This document shows positions 9,035-17,911 of a stretch of DNA of 64,000 nucleotides, in pieces. How positions within the stretch are numbered: the stretch's first letter is position 1; each line of letters opens with the position of its first letter. The position numbers were made by a program, and so were the translations under genes. Source of the stretch: Sphingobacterium psychroaquaticum (lineage in GTDB: Bacteria > Bacteroidota > Bacteroidia > Sphingobacteriales > Sphingobacteriaceae); NCBI RefSeq assembly GCF_900177625.1, contig NZ_FXAU01000004.1, positions 1 through 64,000 of the forward strand, in the 5' to 3' direction. The notes beneath the pieces are model-generated. The model was not told the origin of the DNA and did not search any database. It saw nothing but the letters and a program-made list of their open reading frames with translations.

Positions 9035-9042
9035 CAAAGGTA
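9035..9042 (-). promoter_or_regulatory. -7 promoter box TACCTTTG
   Basis: Exact match to TAnnTTTG on the minus strand, 7 bases before the ATG at 9027. No TTG was found at the expected -33 distance. If used, transcription would start at or near the ATG. Confidence 0.35.
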
Positions 9043-9113
9043 TTTCTTTTACCCTACAATCGTGTATGACTAATGTCAATAAAGATTCTTTTAGCATTTC
9101 CGTAAATTTCCCC

Positions 9114-9121
9114 TAGCTTTG
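9114..9121 (+). promoter_or_regulatory. -7 promoter box TAGCTTTG for mtgA
   Basis: Matches TAnnTTTG, 19 bases before the mtgA ATG. The upstream element is poor (TTTTAG near 9089-9094), so this is a partial promoter call. Confidence 0.35.
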
Positions 9122-9140
9122 TATCGTCAAACCAAATACA

Positions 9141-9878
9141 ATGGCTATTAAACGCGCTGCAACAAAGAAAAAACAAACGAGTAAAAGAACTACAGTAAGC
9201 TGGAAACGAAAAATCGGAATATGGATAGCGCGTATTACCATTGGTTTCTTTGGTTTTTCGCTTTTTTGGGTTTTACTGTTGATTTTCATGAATCCCCCCG
9301 TGACCTTTCTTCAGCTACAACGTGCGATAGAGCGCAAAGCAGCAGGCAAAGAATGGAAAATAGAGAAAGATTGGCTTCCATACGACGAGATGTCAGATAA
9401 TCTAAAACGAGCAGCCATTGCCGGAGAGGACGCCACTTTCCTGAAGCACAATGGCTTCGATACCAAAGCTATTATGGAAGCCTTTGAAAAAAATCAAGAA
9501 GGCAAAAAATTAAGGGGCGGAAGTACGATTAGTCAACAAGTGGCTAAGAATGTATTTCTATGGCCTGAACGATCGTGGTTTCGTAAAGGATTAGAGACCT
9601 ACTTCACCGTATTGATTGAAGTATGCTGGAGTAAAAAACGTATACTTGAAGTATATTTAAATGTTATAGAAATGGGGCAAGGGGTGTATGGTGCCGAGGC
9701 CGCGGCTCAGTATTACTACAGCAAATCAGCCAAGAGCTTAACAAAAAAAGAAGCCGCTTTAATCATTGCGATTCTACCAAGCCCACAAAAATGGGATGCG
9801 CGCCGCCCATCCTCGTATGTAAATAGGCGAGCAAACAGTATTGTGCGTTACATCAACTATTACGATATCCCAAAATAA
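9141..9878 (+). CDS. mtgA: Monofunctional biosynthetic peptidoglycan transglycosylase
   Basis: GT51 glycosyltransferase polymerising lipid II into glycan strands on the outer face of the inner membrane. After a Lys/Arg-rich cytoplasmic tail (1-24) comes one membrane helix (about 25-50), then the catalytic domain. It shows the GT51 motifs GEDATFLKHNG with catalytic Glu96, GGSTISQQVAKN, and KKRILEVYLNVIEMG. There is no transpeptidase domain, and 245 aa is the normal length for MtgA. It ends 6 bases before the convergent asparaginase-family gene, with no obvious terminator between them. Confidence 0.93.
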   Translation: MAIKRAATKKKQTSKRTTVSWKRKIGIWIARITIGFFGFSLFWVLLLIFMNPPVTFLQLQRAIERKAAGKEWKIEKDWLPYDEMSDNLKRAAIAGEDATFLKHNGFDTKAIMEAFEKNQEGKKLRGGSTISQQVAKNVFLWPERSWFRKGLETYFTVLIEVCWSKKRILEVYLNVIEMGQGVYGAEAAAQYYYSKSAKSLTKKEAALIIAILPSPQKWDARRPSSYVNRRANSIVRYINYYDIPK

Positions 9879-9884
9879 ACTTCA

Positions 9885-10913
9885 CTAATCTTTGTAGATC
9901 CGTACGTCAATTTTACCCTCTTTGGTGATTGTCCCGCGATACATCCCTTCGGTGTTGAAAGGCATGGCAACTTGCCCATTATGATCTAGAACGATCATAC
10001 CACCATCGCCCCCGAGTGCACCGATCTTTTCGATTACTGCTTTTGCTGCCGCTTCAGTACTTATAGCGGAACTATACGACAACTGCGCCGCCACATCGTA
10101 GGCAGCAACCGTACGAATATAAAATTCACCCCAGCCTGTACATGAAACAGCGACCTGCTTGTTTGCATAGTTTCCAGCCCCGATAATAGGTGAATCTCCA
10201 ACACGACCATATTTCTTGTTCGTCATCCCTCCGGTCGACGTCCCCGCAGCTAGGTTTCCATAGCTATCCAATGCCACACAACCTACCGTACCAAATTTTT
10301 CATCATTAGGCTTTGCCAACTGCGTTTGTGGTGCCCCATGATCTAATTCTGTTTTTTCAGCGTCTCGTTTTAAAATGCGTTGCAAGGCATCCCATCGCGG
10401 TTGCGTCCAAAAATAAGATGGGTCAATGATTTCCACTCCTTTGGTCGTTGCAAACTCTTCGGCTCCACGGCCCACCATCATCACGTGTTCAGACTGTTCC
10501 ATCACAGCTTTAGCGGCCATAATAGGGTTACGAATCGTCTGTACCCCGGCAACGGCACCTGCTAGCAAAGTTTTTCCATCCATGATCGATGCATCCAATT
10601 CATTTTCTCCTTTATGATTAAAAACAGCCCCCTTTCCTGCATTGAATAACGGAGAATCTTCCATTACCCGAATTGCAGCAGCCACAGCATCAACACTCGT
10701 TCCGCCTCCCTTAAGCACCTGATACCCTTCGTGTAGAGACTGTTCTAAAACAACGCGATAGGCCTGCTCTAGCGCATCACTCATATTCTTTTTCAAGATC
10801 GTTCCGGCACCACCGTGGATGGCCAATACGTAGGTAGGTTGTTTCATCTGCTGTGCCTGAAGGATATACGAACAACACCCCAAAAGTGCAAGTACAAAAA
10901 TTCTCTTCACCAT
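9885..10913 (-). CDS. iaaA: Isoaspartyl peptidase / L-asparaginase (Ntn hydrolase family)
   Basis: Plant-type asparaginase that is cleaved autocatalytically into alpha and beta subunits and hydrolyses isoaspartyl dipeptides and asparagine. The nucleophile is Thr209 at the start of TVGCVALD. HGGAGTI (33-39), GGGTSVDAV, NAGKGAVF and GDSPIIGAG are all present. The N-terminus is a signal peptide; the sequence LLGC could also be a lipobox, so the mature protein may be periplasmic or lipid-anchored. The start codon lies one base beyond the stop of the upstream S4-domain gene, so the two are probably co-transcribed. iaaA is used by analogy with the E. coli enzyme. Confidence 0.88.
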   Translation of the reverse strand: MVKRIFVLALLGCCSYILQAQQMKQPTYVLAIHGGAGTILKKNMSDALEQAYRVVLEQSLHEGYQVLKGGGTSVDAVAAAIRVMEDSPLFNAGKGAVFNHKGENELDASIMDGKTLLAGAVAGVQTIRNPIMAAKAVMEQSEHVMMVGRGAEEFATTKGVEIIDPSYFWTQPRWDALQRILKRDAEKTELDHGAPQTQLAKPNDEKFGTVGCVALDSYGNLAAGTSTGGMTNKKYGRVGDSPIIGAGNYANKQVAVSCTGWGEFYIRTVAAYDVAAQLSYSSAISTEAAAKAVIEKIGALGGDGGMIVLDHNGQVAMPFNTEGMYRGTITKEGKIDVRIYKD

Positions 10914-10914
10914 C

Positions 10915-11316
10915 TTACTCGTCGTCTAAAAGATCCGACTTTAAATCGTCAATCTCACGACGATCTTTCTTCGTGGGTCTTCCTGTTCCGCGGTCCCGCT
11001 TCAGCATAGGCGCATGAAATACCGACTTAAATGCGTAGGTTTCCTCTTCCGGTGTCTGGTCCTCGTAAAACTGAACAGCCGTTTTCGCGTCGACGCGACG
11101 TTCCAATAATCCGACTACACGAATAACCTTACGCTCTGGTCCTTTTTGAATCTGATAGACCTCCCCTACTTTAACAACATAGGATGCTTTCACATTCTGT
11201 CCATTCAGCTTCACCCGACCCGCTTTACATGCCTCAGTCGCCAAGCTCCGTGTTTTAAACAGTCTAATCGACCATAGATATTTATCGATTCTTAGTTTTT
11301 CCTTTTCTTCAGCCAT
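10915..11316 (-). CDS. hslR: S4-domain RNA-binding protein (Hsp15-like)
   Basis: Small basic protein with an N-terminal S4 RNA-binding fold: RIDKYLWSIRLFKTRS (about residues 9-24), then KAGRVKLNG. The C-terminal tail is charged. This is the arrangement of Hsp15, which binds the 50S subunit carrying a stalled nascent chain and helps recycle it. The 133 aa length fits. It is upstream of and close to the isoaspartyl peptidase gene. A TAAATTTG -7-like box (11321-11328) sits only 4 bases before the ATG. Whether it acts in heat shock cannot be told from sequence. Confidence 0.82.
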   Translation of the reverse strand: MAEEKEKLRIDKYLWSIRLFKTRSLATEACKAGRVKLNGQNVKASYVVKVGEVYQIQKGPERKVIRVVGLLERRVDAKTAVQFYEDQTPEEETYAFKSVFHAPMLKRDRGTGRPTKKDRREIDDLKSDLLDDE

Positions 11317-11378
11317 ACAGCAAATTTACTTTAATTTTCATAAGTTTGTAACTACATTAAAATACATACAAAATCAAC

Positions 11379-12200
11379 ATGGAACTAGAAAAACTTCAGA
11401 AACAGATAGAAGAAGCTTGGGAAGATAGAAACTTATTGACATACTCGGAATATACTGATGCTATCCGTTTCGTCATTCAACAATTGGATGAAGGAAAACT
11501 TCGTGTTGCGGAACCTATTGGATCACGTTGGCATGTAAACGATTGGATTAAGAAAGCCGTTATCCTTTACTTCCCTATTTGCGATATGAAAGAGATTGAC
11601 AATGGTCCTTTCATTTATCATGACAAAATGAAGTTAAAAACCAATTACAAAGAAATTGGTGTGCGTGTTGTTCCTGGTGCATCTGCTCGCTATGGCGCGT
11701 ACCTATCCAAAGGCGTAATTATGATGCCTTCCTATGTGAATATTGGTGCTTACGTGGATGAAGGCACGATGGTAGATACTTGGGCAACTGTAGGTTCATG
11801 TGCACAGATTGGTAAAAATGTACATTTAAGTGGTGGTGTTGGAATTGGTGGTGTGTTAGAACCCGTACAAGCGGCTCCAGTTATTATAGAAGATAATGTA
11901 TTCGTTGGTTCACGCGTTATCGTCGTAGAAGGTATCCGTGTGGAAACTGAAGCTGTTTTGGGTGCAAACGTCGTGTTGACAGCCTCCACGAAAATTATCG
12001 ATGTATCCGGTGATGAGCCTGTGGAATATAAAGGTTATGTACCAGCACGTTCCGTGGTTATCCCGGGATCTTACACAAAGAAATTTGCTGCAGGCGAATA
12101 CCAAGTTCCTTGTGCGCTGATTATCGGTAAACGTAAAGAGTCAACAGACAAGAAAACATCATTGAATGATGCTTTACGTGATCATAGTGTAGCCGTATAA
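11379..12200 (+). CDS. dapD: 2,3,4,5-tetrahydropyridine-2,6-dicarboxylate N-succinyltransferase
   Basis: Succinylates tetrahydrodipicolinate in the succinylase branch of lysine and diaminopimelate synthesis. The 273 aa have an N-terminal helical domain (1-100) and a left-handed parallel beta-helix built of hexapeptide repeats, seen in VNIGAYVDEGTMVDTWATVG, SGGVGIGGVLEP and VFVGSRVIVVEG. Diaminopimelate is needed for peptidoglycan. It is followed after 8 bases by tsaC and probably co-transcribed with it. Confidence 0.96.
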   Translation: MELEKLQKQIEEAWEDRNLLTYSEYTDAIRFVIQQLDEGKLRVAEPIGSRWHVNDWIKKAVILYFPICDMKEIDNGPFIYHDKMKLKTNYKEIGVRVVPGASARYGAYLSKGVIMMPSYVNIGAYVDEGTMVDTWATVGSCAQIGKNVHLSGGVGIGGVLEPVQAAPVIIEDNVFVGSRVIVVEGIRVETEAVLGANVVLTASTKIIDVSGDEPVEYKGYVPARSVVIPGSYTKKFAAGEYQVPCALIIGKRKESTDKKTSLNDALRDHSVAV

Positions 12201-12208
12201 ATTAAACG

Positions 12209-12787
12209 ATGTATACATCTTTCGATAGAGAAGATTTAAATAAGGCCTTAGAAACGCTAAAAAGCGGAGGCCTTATTTTGTATCCCACCGATACCATTTG
12301 GGGCATTGGTTGTGACGCCACAAATGAAGAAGCTGTTGCCAAAATATTCGCCCTCAAGGGGCGTGATATCGGTAAAAGCATGATTGTTCTATTACACAAT
12401 GACAATCAGCTGGCCTCTTATGTCAACGATATTCCCGAAGTAGCCTACGAATTGATCGAATACACGGAGAAGCCGCTAACGATCGTATATAGCAATGCCA
12501 AAAATCTGGCTGCAAATGCGATTGCAGAAGATGGATCTATCGGCATTCGAGTTGTCAAACATCCTTTTTGTGAGCAGCTGTTGCAGCGTTTTAAGAAGCC
12601 TATTATCTCGACCTCAGCCAACCTGAGTGGCGAACCTTCGCCTAAAAGTTTTGCGGACATTGATGACGCTGTAAAACAAGGCGTTGACTATATCGTCGAA
12701 TACCAACAAGATGAGGAAGGTGACGGCAAATCTTCTACCGTCATGAAACTTGATCCTAGCGGAAAATTTGTATTTTTGAGAAAATAA
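12209..12787 (+). CDS. tsaC: L-threonylcarbamoyladenylate synthase (Sua5/YciO/YrdC family)
   Basis: Makes threonylcarbamoyl-AMP from threonine, bicarbonate and ATP, the first step of the t6A37 modification of ANN-decoding tRNAs. The YrdC fold is shown by YPTDTIWGIGCDA (about residues 22-34), KGRDIGKSM with conserved basic residues, and STSANLSGEPS (about 131-141). At 192 aa it lacks the C-terminal Sua5 domain. YciO, a related protein with poor activity, cannot be fully excluded. It lies in a short operon with dapD and the DUF4920 gene. Confidence 0.88.
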   Translation: MYTSFDREDLNKALETLKSGGLILYPTDTIWGIGCDATNEEAVAKIFALKGRDIGKSMIVLLHNDNQLASYVNDIPEVAYELIEYTEKPLTIVYSNAKNLAANAIAEDGSIGIRVVKHPFCEQLLQRFKKPIISTSANLSGEPSPKSFADIDDAVKQGVDYIVEYQQDEEGDGKSSTVMKLDPSGKFVFLRK

Positions 12788-12807
12788 ATAGCTAAATAGT
12801 AAAGACG

Positions 12808-13284
12808 ATGAAAAAGATAATCGGACTCTTGTTCTGTGTGTTGGTTTCGCTTCAACTGAGCCAGGCACAACAAAAAATAGAACCTGCAAAAGCGGGTGTA
12901 CAATATGGCAAAAAAATTGATGCCAAAAATGCAATCTCCGTAAACAAACTGGAAAACAATCTTAAAAAATCGGAAACCTTCACTGGAAAAATTGAAGGTG
13001 AAGTGGTTGAAGTTTGTAAAAAGAAAGGTTGCTTCATGACACTTAAACGCGATAATGGCGAAACCATTATGGTGCGTTTCACAGATTACGGCTACTTTGT
13101 ACCAGCAGATCTGATCGGTAAAAAAGTAGCAGTAGAAGGCCGTGCGAAAGTGAAAGAAACATCTGTAGAATGGTTGAAACACTACGCGGAAGATAAAGGT
13201 GCCTCAAAAGAGGAAATTGCTAAGATCACGAAGCCGAAAACGGATATCAATATCGTGGCTGATGGTGTATACGTTATCAAATAA
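12808..13284 (+). CDS. Exported DUF4920 domain protein
   Basis: Small exported protein with a clear signal peptide (about 1-21, ending SQAQ). The rest matches DUF4920: IEGEVVEVCKKKGCFMTL and GYFVPADLIGKKVAVEG, an OB-like beta fold with a CKKKGC cysteine pair. DUF4920 proteins are conserved in Bacteroidota and have no proven function; the cysteine pair could bind metal or act in redox (inference). It sits 20 bases after tsaC and is followed by a strong hairpin terminator. Confidence 0.8.
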   Translation: MKKIIGLLFCVLVSLQLSQAQQKIEPAKAGVQYGKKIDAKNAISVNKLENNLKKSETFTGKIEGEVVEVCKKKGCFMTLKRDNGETIMVRFTDYGYFVPADLIGKKVAVEGRAKVKETSVEWLKHYAEDKGASKEEIAKITKPKTDINIVADGVYVIK

Positions 13285-13304
13285 GTAAGGATAATTCCAC
13301 CATA

Positions 13305-13337
13305 GAAAAGGGCTTCCATACTTTGGGAGCCCTTTTC
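13305..13337 (+). terminator. Intrinsic terminator after the DUF4920 gene
   Basis: GAAAAGGGCTTCC (13305-13317) pairs with GGGAGCCCTTTTC (13325-13337) over 13 bp with one G-T pair; the right arm carries TTTT. It ends the dapD-tsaC-DUF4920 transcript. Confidence 0.75.
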
Positions 13338-13399
13338 ATTTGAAAGTCTAGGCCTCAAAAAAACACATTTCTCGGCTGTGTTTATTATCTTAGCTGTTA

Positions 13400-14251
13400 A
13401 TGAATAGCTTAAAGACGCACAAAACACAATCGATCAACATCAAAGGGAAACTATTCACATTTGATCGCCCTTTAGTGATGGGAATCCTCAACATCACGCC
13501 AGACTCCTTCTACGATGGCGGGCAACATAATAACGTAGAGCAGGCCATGGTCAAAGCCAATGAGCTATTGATAAATGGTGCTGACATTATCGATATCGGA
13601 GCTTATTCCTCTCGACCTGGAGCACCACTCATCAGCGTGCAGGAAGAGCTTAACCGCGCCATACCTGTAATTGAAAAACTGCACAAGGCCTACCCTGACG
13701 CGATACTCTCTATTGACACCTTTCGAGCGGAGGTCGCTGAAGCAGCAATTACTGCCGGTGCTCATATCATTAATGATGTATCCGGCGGAACTATAGATCC
13801 CAATATGTTTGCTACCGTAGCACAGTTACAAGTGCCGTACATCTTGATGCACATGCGCGGTATTCCAGAAAACATGCAAGAGCTAACCACCTATGATGAT
13901 ATCGTAGAAGATGTAGCTACTTTTTTGGCAGAAAAAGTAAACCAGCTACGTGCCTTAGGTGTAAAAGATATTATCTTAGATCCAGGCTTTGGTTTTGCGA
14001 AAAATCTAGATCAAAACTATGAACTCCTTCATCGTTTGGAGGAACTACAATATCTAGGTCTTCCGATTTTAGGCGGATTGTCTCGAAAATCTATGATTTA
14101 CAAAAAACTAAATATTACACCCAGCGAAGCATTGACAGGCACCATTGTCTTAAATACGATCTTACTAACAAAAGGCATCCACATTCTACGGGTTCATGAC
14201 GTTGCTGAAGCAAAACAAACTATTGATCTACTATTTAACCCCATACTGTGA
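13400..14251 (+). CDS. folP: Dihydropteroate synthase
   Basis: Joins 6-hydroxymethyl-dihydropterin pyrophosphate and p-aminobenzoate in folate synthesis. At 283 aa it is full length. The TIM-barrel motifs are all present: MGILNITPDSFYDGG (about 30-44), IIDIGAYSSRPGA, SIDTFRAEVA, HIINDVSGG, LDPGFGFAK with GFGFAK lining the substrate site, GLSRKS and RVHDVA near the C-terminus. The stop overlaps the GTG start of brnQ (GTGA), so the two genes are translationally coupled. Confidence 0.96.
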   Translation: MNSLKTHKTQSINIKGKLFTFDRPLVMGILNITPDSFYDGGQHNNVEQAMVKANELLINGADIIDIGAYSSRPGAPLISVQEELNRAIPVIEKLHKAYPDAILSIDTFRAEVAEAAITAGAHIINDVSGGTIDPNMFATVAQLQVPYILMHMRGIPENMQELTTYDDIVEDVATFLAEKVNQLRALGVKDIILDPGFGFAKNLDQNYELLHRLEELQYLGLPILGGLSRKSMIYKKLNITPSEALTGTIVLNTILLTKGIHILRVHDVAEAKQTIDLLFNPIL

Positions 14252-15533
14252 AGAAGATAAGTGACATTGTAACCATTGGATTTGCACTCTTCGCGATGTT
14301 TTTTGGTGCCGGAAACTTACTCCTTCCTCCATTTATTGGCTTACAGATCGGCACACATATTTGGATTACGATCTTGGCCTTTGCCTTGACCGGCATTTTA
14401 CTTCCTTTTATGGGAATTATATCCGTCAATAATTCCGGCGATAACTTTAATGATCTAGGACGTCGTGTTCATCCACAACTCGCACCTATTCTTGGAAGCA
14501 TCATCATGATATGTATCGGTCCTCTAATTGCGATTCCTCGAACAGCGGCCACGACCTTCGAAGTAGGCGTGCTCCCGTCCTTTCCGGATAGTAACCACAT
14601 TTGGACATCGATTATCTTTTTTGCTGCCACCTGGCTTTTCGCCATCGTTCCTTCTAAGGTTGTCGATCTGGTCGGTAATTTCCTGACTCCTTTTTTACTT
14701 ATCCTCTTAACAATCTTAGTGGTCAGCGGTATTATCCATCCTACAGCCGTTCCTACAGAACGTTCTGTATCAACGACAGAAGCATTTAGTTTTGGTTTTA
14801 TGGAGGGATATCAAACATTGGATGTCCTCGCTTCCGTCGTTTTCGCAGGCATTATTATCGCTGCAACAAAAACCAAGGGATACGCGTCTACAAAAGAAAA
14901 AAGCAAAGTCGTGATTGCTGCGGGTGCGCTCGCTGCTTATTGTGTATATATGGGGGATTAATTTATCTCGGTTCCACTTCAGGCATAACGAATCTCGATA
15001 TCAAGAGATCCGAATTACTTATCCATATTTCTAGAACCGTTTTAGGAGAATATGGCACCCTCGCCATTGCGCTTAGTATAGCCTTAGCCTGTCTGACAAC
15101 CGCTATCGCTGTAACCGCTGCCGTTGGCACCTTTTTTAGTGAGCTCACCGGCGGAAGAATAAGCTACAAAATATTGGTCACCATTTGCTGTCTGATCTCT
15201 GCCGTATTATCGATTACCGGTGTAGACAACATTATTCAATTTGCGTACCCTCCTCTGGCCTTCGTATACCCTATTGTCATTACACTCGTCCTTTATATTG
15301 TAATTTTTGGACGTTTCATCACCTCCAAATTACCGTATGTCGGAGCACTTATTGCGACGACGCTTATTGCTTCGCTAGGGTTATTGAATATGTTCAATCT
15401 GCTCTCGCCACAGGTCTTGGTTCAACTAAATCGTATTCCGTATTTTGAATACGAATTGGGGTGGGTTGTGCCGTCTATTGTATTTTTTGTCTTGTTCTTC
15501 GTTATTGAAAAAATCAGGAGCTTACGCAATTAG
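14248..15533 (+). pseudogene. brnQ: brnQ branched-chain amino acid carrier, frameshifted
   Basis: Na+-coupled leucine/isoleucine/valine symporter of the LIVCS family, split into two frames. Frame 1 runs from a GTG at 14248 to a TAA ending at 14961 (237 aa). The rest reads in another frame from about 14940 to 15533. The break is at a run of five G (14952-14956). One extra G would give a continuous protein of about 428 aa through VYMGGLIYLGSTSG, the usual BrnQ length. Family motifs MFFGAGNLLLPPFIG and GPLIAIPRTAATTFE are intact. The downstream half stays open and BrnQ-like, so the lesion is recent, a sequencing error, or a phase-variable tract. Expression would follow folP. Confidence 0.85.
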
Positions 15534-15573
15534 TCTTTGCCAAACTTGCGAGTACTCCGAACCATAGATTCAT

Positions 15574-15614
15574 AAAAAAGAGCGTTAAATCTTCTTCGAT
15601 TTAACGCTCTTTTT
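15574..15614. terminator. Bidirectional terminator between brnQ and metG
   Basis: GAGCGTTAAATC (15580-15591) pairs perfectly over 12 bp with GATTTAACGCTC (15598-15609), flanked by A6 on the left and T5 on the right. It can terminate both convergent transcripts. Confidence 0.88.
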
Positions 15615-15634
15615 ATAGTAGCAGCCCGGTCATT

Positions 15635-15679
15635 GACTACCCTCGCGCTACCAACTACGATCTACTAACCACACACTAC
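15635..15679. repeat. TAG-word repeat (site B)
   Basis: Spacer just before the metG stop, made of CTAC-rich words. CTACCAACTACGATCTAC (15648-15665) is the exact reverse complement of 190-207 in site A. Confidence 0.6.
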
Positions 15680-17745
15680 CGAACCGTACTACCCGGTTTT
15701 ATCGTTGATGTCGGATTAACAAAATCAAGGCGTCCATCCGCATCTTCTGCCATTAGGATCATTCCCTGTGATGTAATACCTTTAATCTCCCGTGGTTCAA
15801 GGTTCACTAAAATAGAAACTTGCTTACCGACAATATCTTCTGGTGCAAAAAACTCAGCAATTCCAGAAACCACAGTACGTTGATCTATTCCCGTATCAAT
15901 CTTCAACTTCAAAAGTTTTTTTGTTTTAGCGACTTTCTCTGCTTCGATAATTGTTCCTATGCGTACATCCATCTTCAAGAAATCATCATAGCTGATATTC
16001 GCTTTTGCTGGCTCCGCAGTAGACTGGCTCAACGCATTGTGCGCCTTCGCATCGGCTAACTTCTGTAACTGGAAATCAACTTGTTCATCTGTAATTTTCT
16101 CAAACAACAAAGCCGATTCGCCCAATGTGTGCCCGGTAGGGATGATATCTGGACGACCAGCATTTTCCCATTCCTGCTTTTCAAGGTTCAACATAGCAAA
16201 CAAACGATCCGAAGATTTCGGTAAGAATGGCTGCGCTAAAACCGCTAAGTTAGCCACAATTTGCCCCGCCACATATAAAACGGTTTTCACACGCTCAGGA
16301 TCCTCTTTAAAAACTTTCCAAGGTTCTTCATCCGCCAAATATTTATTCCCCAAACGTGCAGCATTCATAAAGTGCCCCAGTGCCTCACGGAATCTATACT
16401 GCCCAATTGAATTGCTAATCTCTACCGGAAAAGATTTTAACTCATCCAATACCGATTGATCTTGCGTCGTCAGTGCAGAGCCCATCAATAGATCTCCATC
16501 AAAATATTTCTGACTCAAAACCATAACACGATTCACAAAGTTGCCAAGAATAGCAACGAGCTCATTGTTTACGCGGGCCTGAAAATCCTTCCATGTAAAC
16601 TCACTGTCCGAAGTCTCCGGTAAAATAGAGGTAAGCACATACCGTAACTCATCCTGCCTACCCGGGAACTCTTCCAAATACTCATGTAACCAAACGGCAT
16701 GATTTCTGGAAGTCGATAGCTTTTCTCCTTCTAAATTCAAAAACTCATTAGCCGGTACGTTATCCGGAAGGATATACTCTCCGTGTGCGTGTAAGATCGC
16801 TGGGAAAATAATACAGTGAAAAACAATATTATCCTTGCCAATAAAATGAATCAACGTCGAGTCGTCAGCTTCATTTTCATGTTTTTTCCAATAGTCTTCC
16901 CAATTCTTATTATTATCTATCGCCCATTGTTTCGTCGCAGAAATATAACCAATTGGGGCATCCAACCATACATACAGTTTCTTTCCTGCAGCTTCTTCCA
17001 ATGGTACGTCTACGCCCCAATCCAAATCACGCGTCATGGAACGCGGCTGTAAACCCGACTTAAGCCAGGATTGACATTGCCCGAATACATTAGACTTAAG
17101 CTCTCCCTTCTTTCCTTCAATGAGCCACTCTTCGAGCCAAGGTTGATATTTATCCAACGGCAAGTACCAATGCTTCGTTTCTTTAAGAATCGGCGTCTTT
17201 CCGCTAAGCGTAGATTTTGGATTAATGAGATCTGTCGGGTTTAAAGAGGTACCACACTTCTCACATTGGTCGCCATAAGCTCCTTCGTTGTGACAATGTG
17301 GACAAGTACCGACAATATAACGGTCCGCTAAAAATTGTTGATAATCCTCATCAAAGTATTGTTCAGAAAACTTCTCAATAAACTCACCTTTTTCATAAAG
17401 GTTCAAGAAAAATTCCTGCGATAATTCATGGTGAATTTTCTCCGATGTACGGTGATAAATATCAAAGTGAATACCAAACTCTTCGAAGCTTTCTTTGATT
17501 TGTTTATTATACTTATCAATGATCTGTTGTGGTGTAACACCTTCCTTTTTCGCTTTAATGGTGATCGCAGCTCCATGTTCGTCCGAACCACAAACAAAAA
17601 CGATGTCCTTTTTATTCAAGCGCAAAAAACGCGCAAATATATCTCCCGGAATATATGCACCTGCAAGATGTCCGATATGGAGAGGTCCATTGGCATACGG
17701 CAAAGCCGATGTAATAGTAAAACGATTCTTCGATAAAATACTCAA
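15676..17745 (-). CDS. metG: Methionyl-tRNA synthetase
   Basis: Charges tRNA(Met). The 689 aa form a class Ia enzyme with the HIGH motif ([12 protein letters not shown], near residue 24) and a KMSKS-equivalent KLSTSRN near residue 340. A zinc knuckle region has four cysteines in [18 protein letters not shown]. The helical anticodon domain is followed, after a short linker near residue 570, by a C-terminal EMAP-II/Trbp111-type tRNA-binding domain ([14 protein letters not shown] to the end), which dimerises and binds tRNA. It is transcribed alone; a -7 box TATCTTTG lies 128 bases upstream. Confidence 0.97.
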   Translation of the reverse strand: MSILSKNRFTITSALPYANGPLHIGHLAGAYIPGDIFARFLRLNKKDIVFVCGSDEHGAAITIKAKKEGVTPQQIIDKYNKQIKESFEEFGIHFDIYHRTSEKIHHELSQEFFLNLYEKGEFIEKFSEQYFDEDYQQFLADRYIVGTCPHCHNEGAYGDQCEKCGTSLNPTDLINPKSTLSGKTPILKETKHWYLPLDKYQPWLEEWLIEGKKGELKSNVFGQCQSWLKSGLQPRSMTRDLDWGVDVPLEEAAGKKLYVWLDAPIGYISATKQWAIDNNKNWEDYWKKHENEADDSTLIHFIGKDNIVFHCIIFPAILHAHGEYILPDNVPANEFLNLEGEKLSTSRNHAVWLHEYLEEFPGRQDELRYVLTSILPETSDSEFTWKDFQARVNNELVAILGNFVNRVMVLSQKYFDGDLLMGSALTTQDQSVLDELKSFPVEISNSIGQYRFREALGHFMNAARLGNKYLADEEPWKVFKEDPERVKTVLYVAGQIVANLAVLAQPFLPKSSDRLFAMLNLEKQEWENAGRPDIIPTGHTLGESALLFEKITDEQVDFQLQKLADAKAHNALSQSTAEPAKANISYDDFLKMDVRIGTIIEAEKVAKTKKLLKLKIDTGIDQRTVVSGIAEFFAPEDIVGKQVSILVNLEPREIKGITSQGMILMAEDADGRLDFVNPTSTIKPGSTVR

Positions 17746-17859
17746 GGTGTAGTAATTTTAAATGATACGTAAATGGCCTGATAAACAGAAAAGACTTACA
17801 GTCACAAGACAGGTTGGAGTCCCTTAGCTTCTGTTGAAAAAAGGCTCTTTAAAAAAAGA

Positions 17860-17890
17860 TTTGTTTCTTTCGCAAAGATAACTCAATTTG
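17860..17890 (+). promoter_or_regulatory. Promoter for the LD-carboxypeptidase gene
   Basis: TTTG (17860-17863) and TCAATTTG (17883-17890, one mismatch to TAnnTTTG) are separated by 19 bases, 21 bases before the ATG at 17912. Confidence 0.45.
17873..17880 (-). promoter_or_regulatory. -7 promoter box TATCTTTG toward metG
   Basis: Minus-strand match to TAnnTTTG, overlapping the divergent promoter. No convincing -33 element was seen. The leader to the metG ATG would be about 120 bases. Confidence 0.35.
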
Positions 17891-17911
17891 CGGTTAAAAT
17901 AAGCGTGTCGT

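Noticed and set aside
14940..14961. Programmed -1 frameshift in brnQ
   Set aside because: No X-XXY-YYZ slippery heptamer fits the frame at the G run, and brnQ is not known to use recoding; a lost G is simpler.
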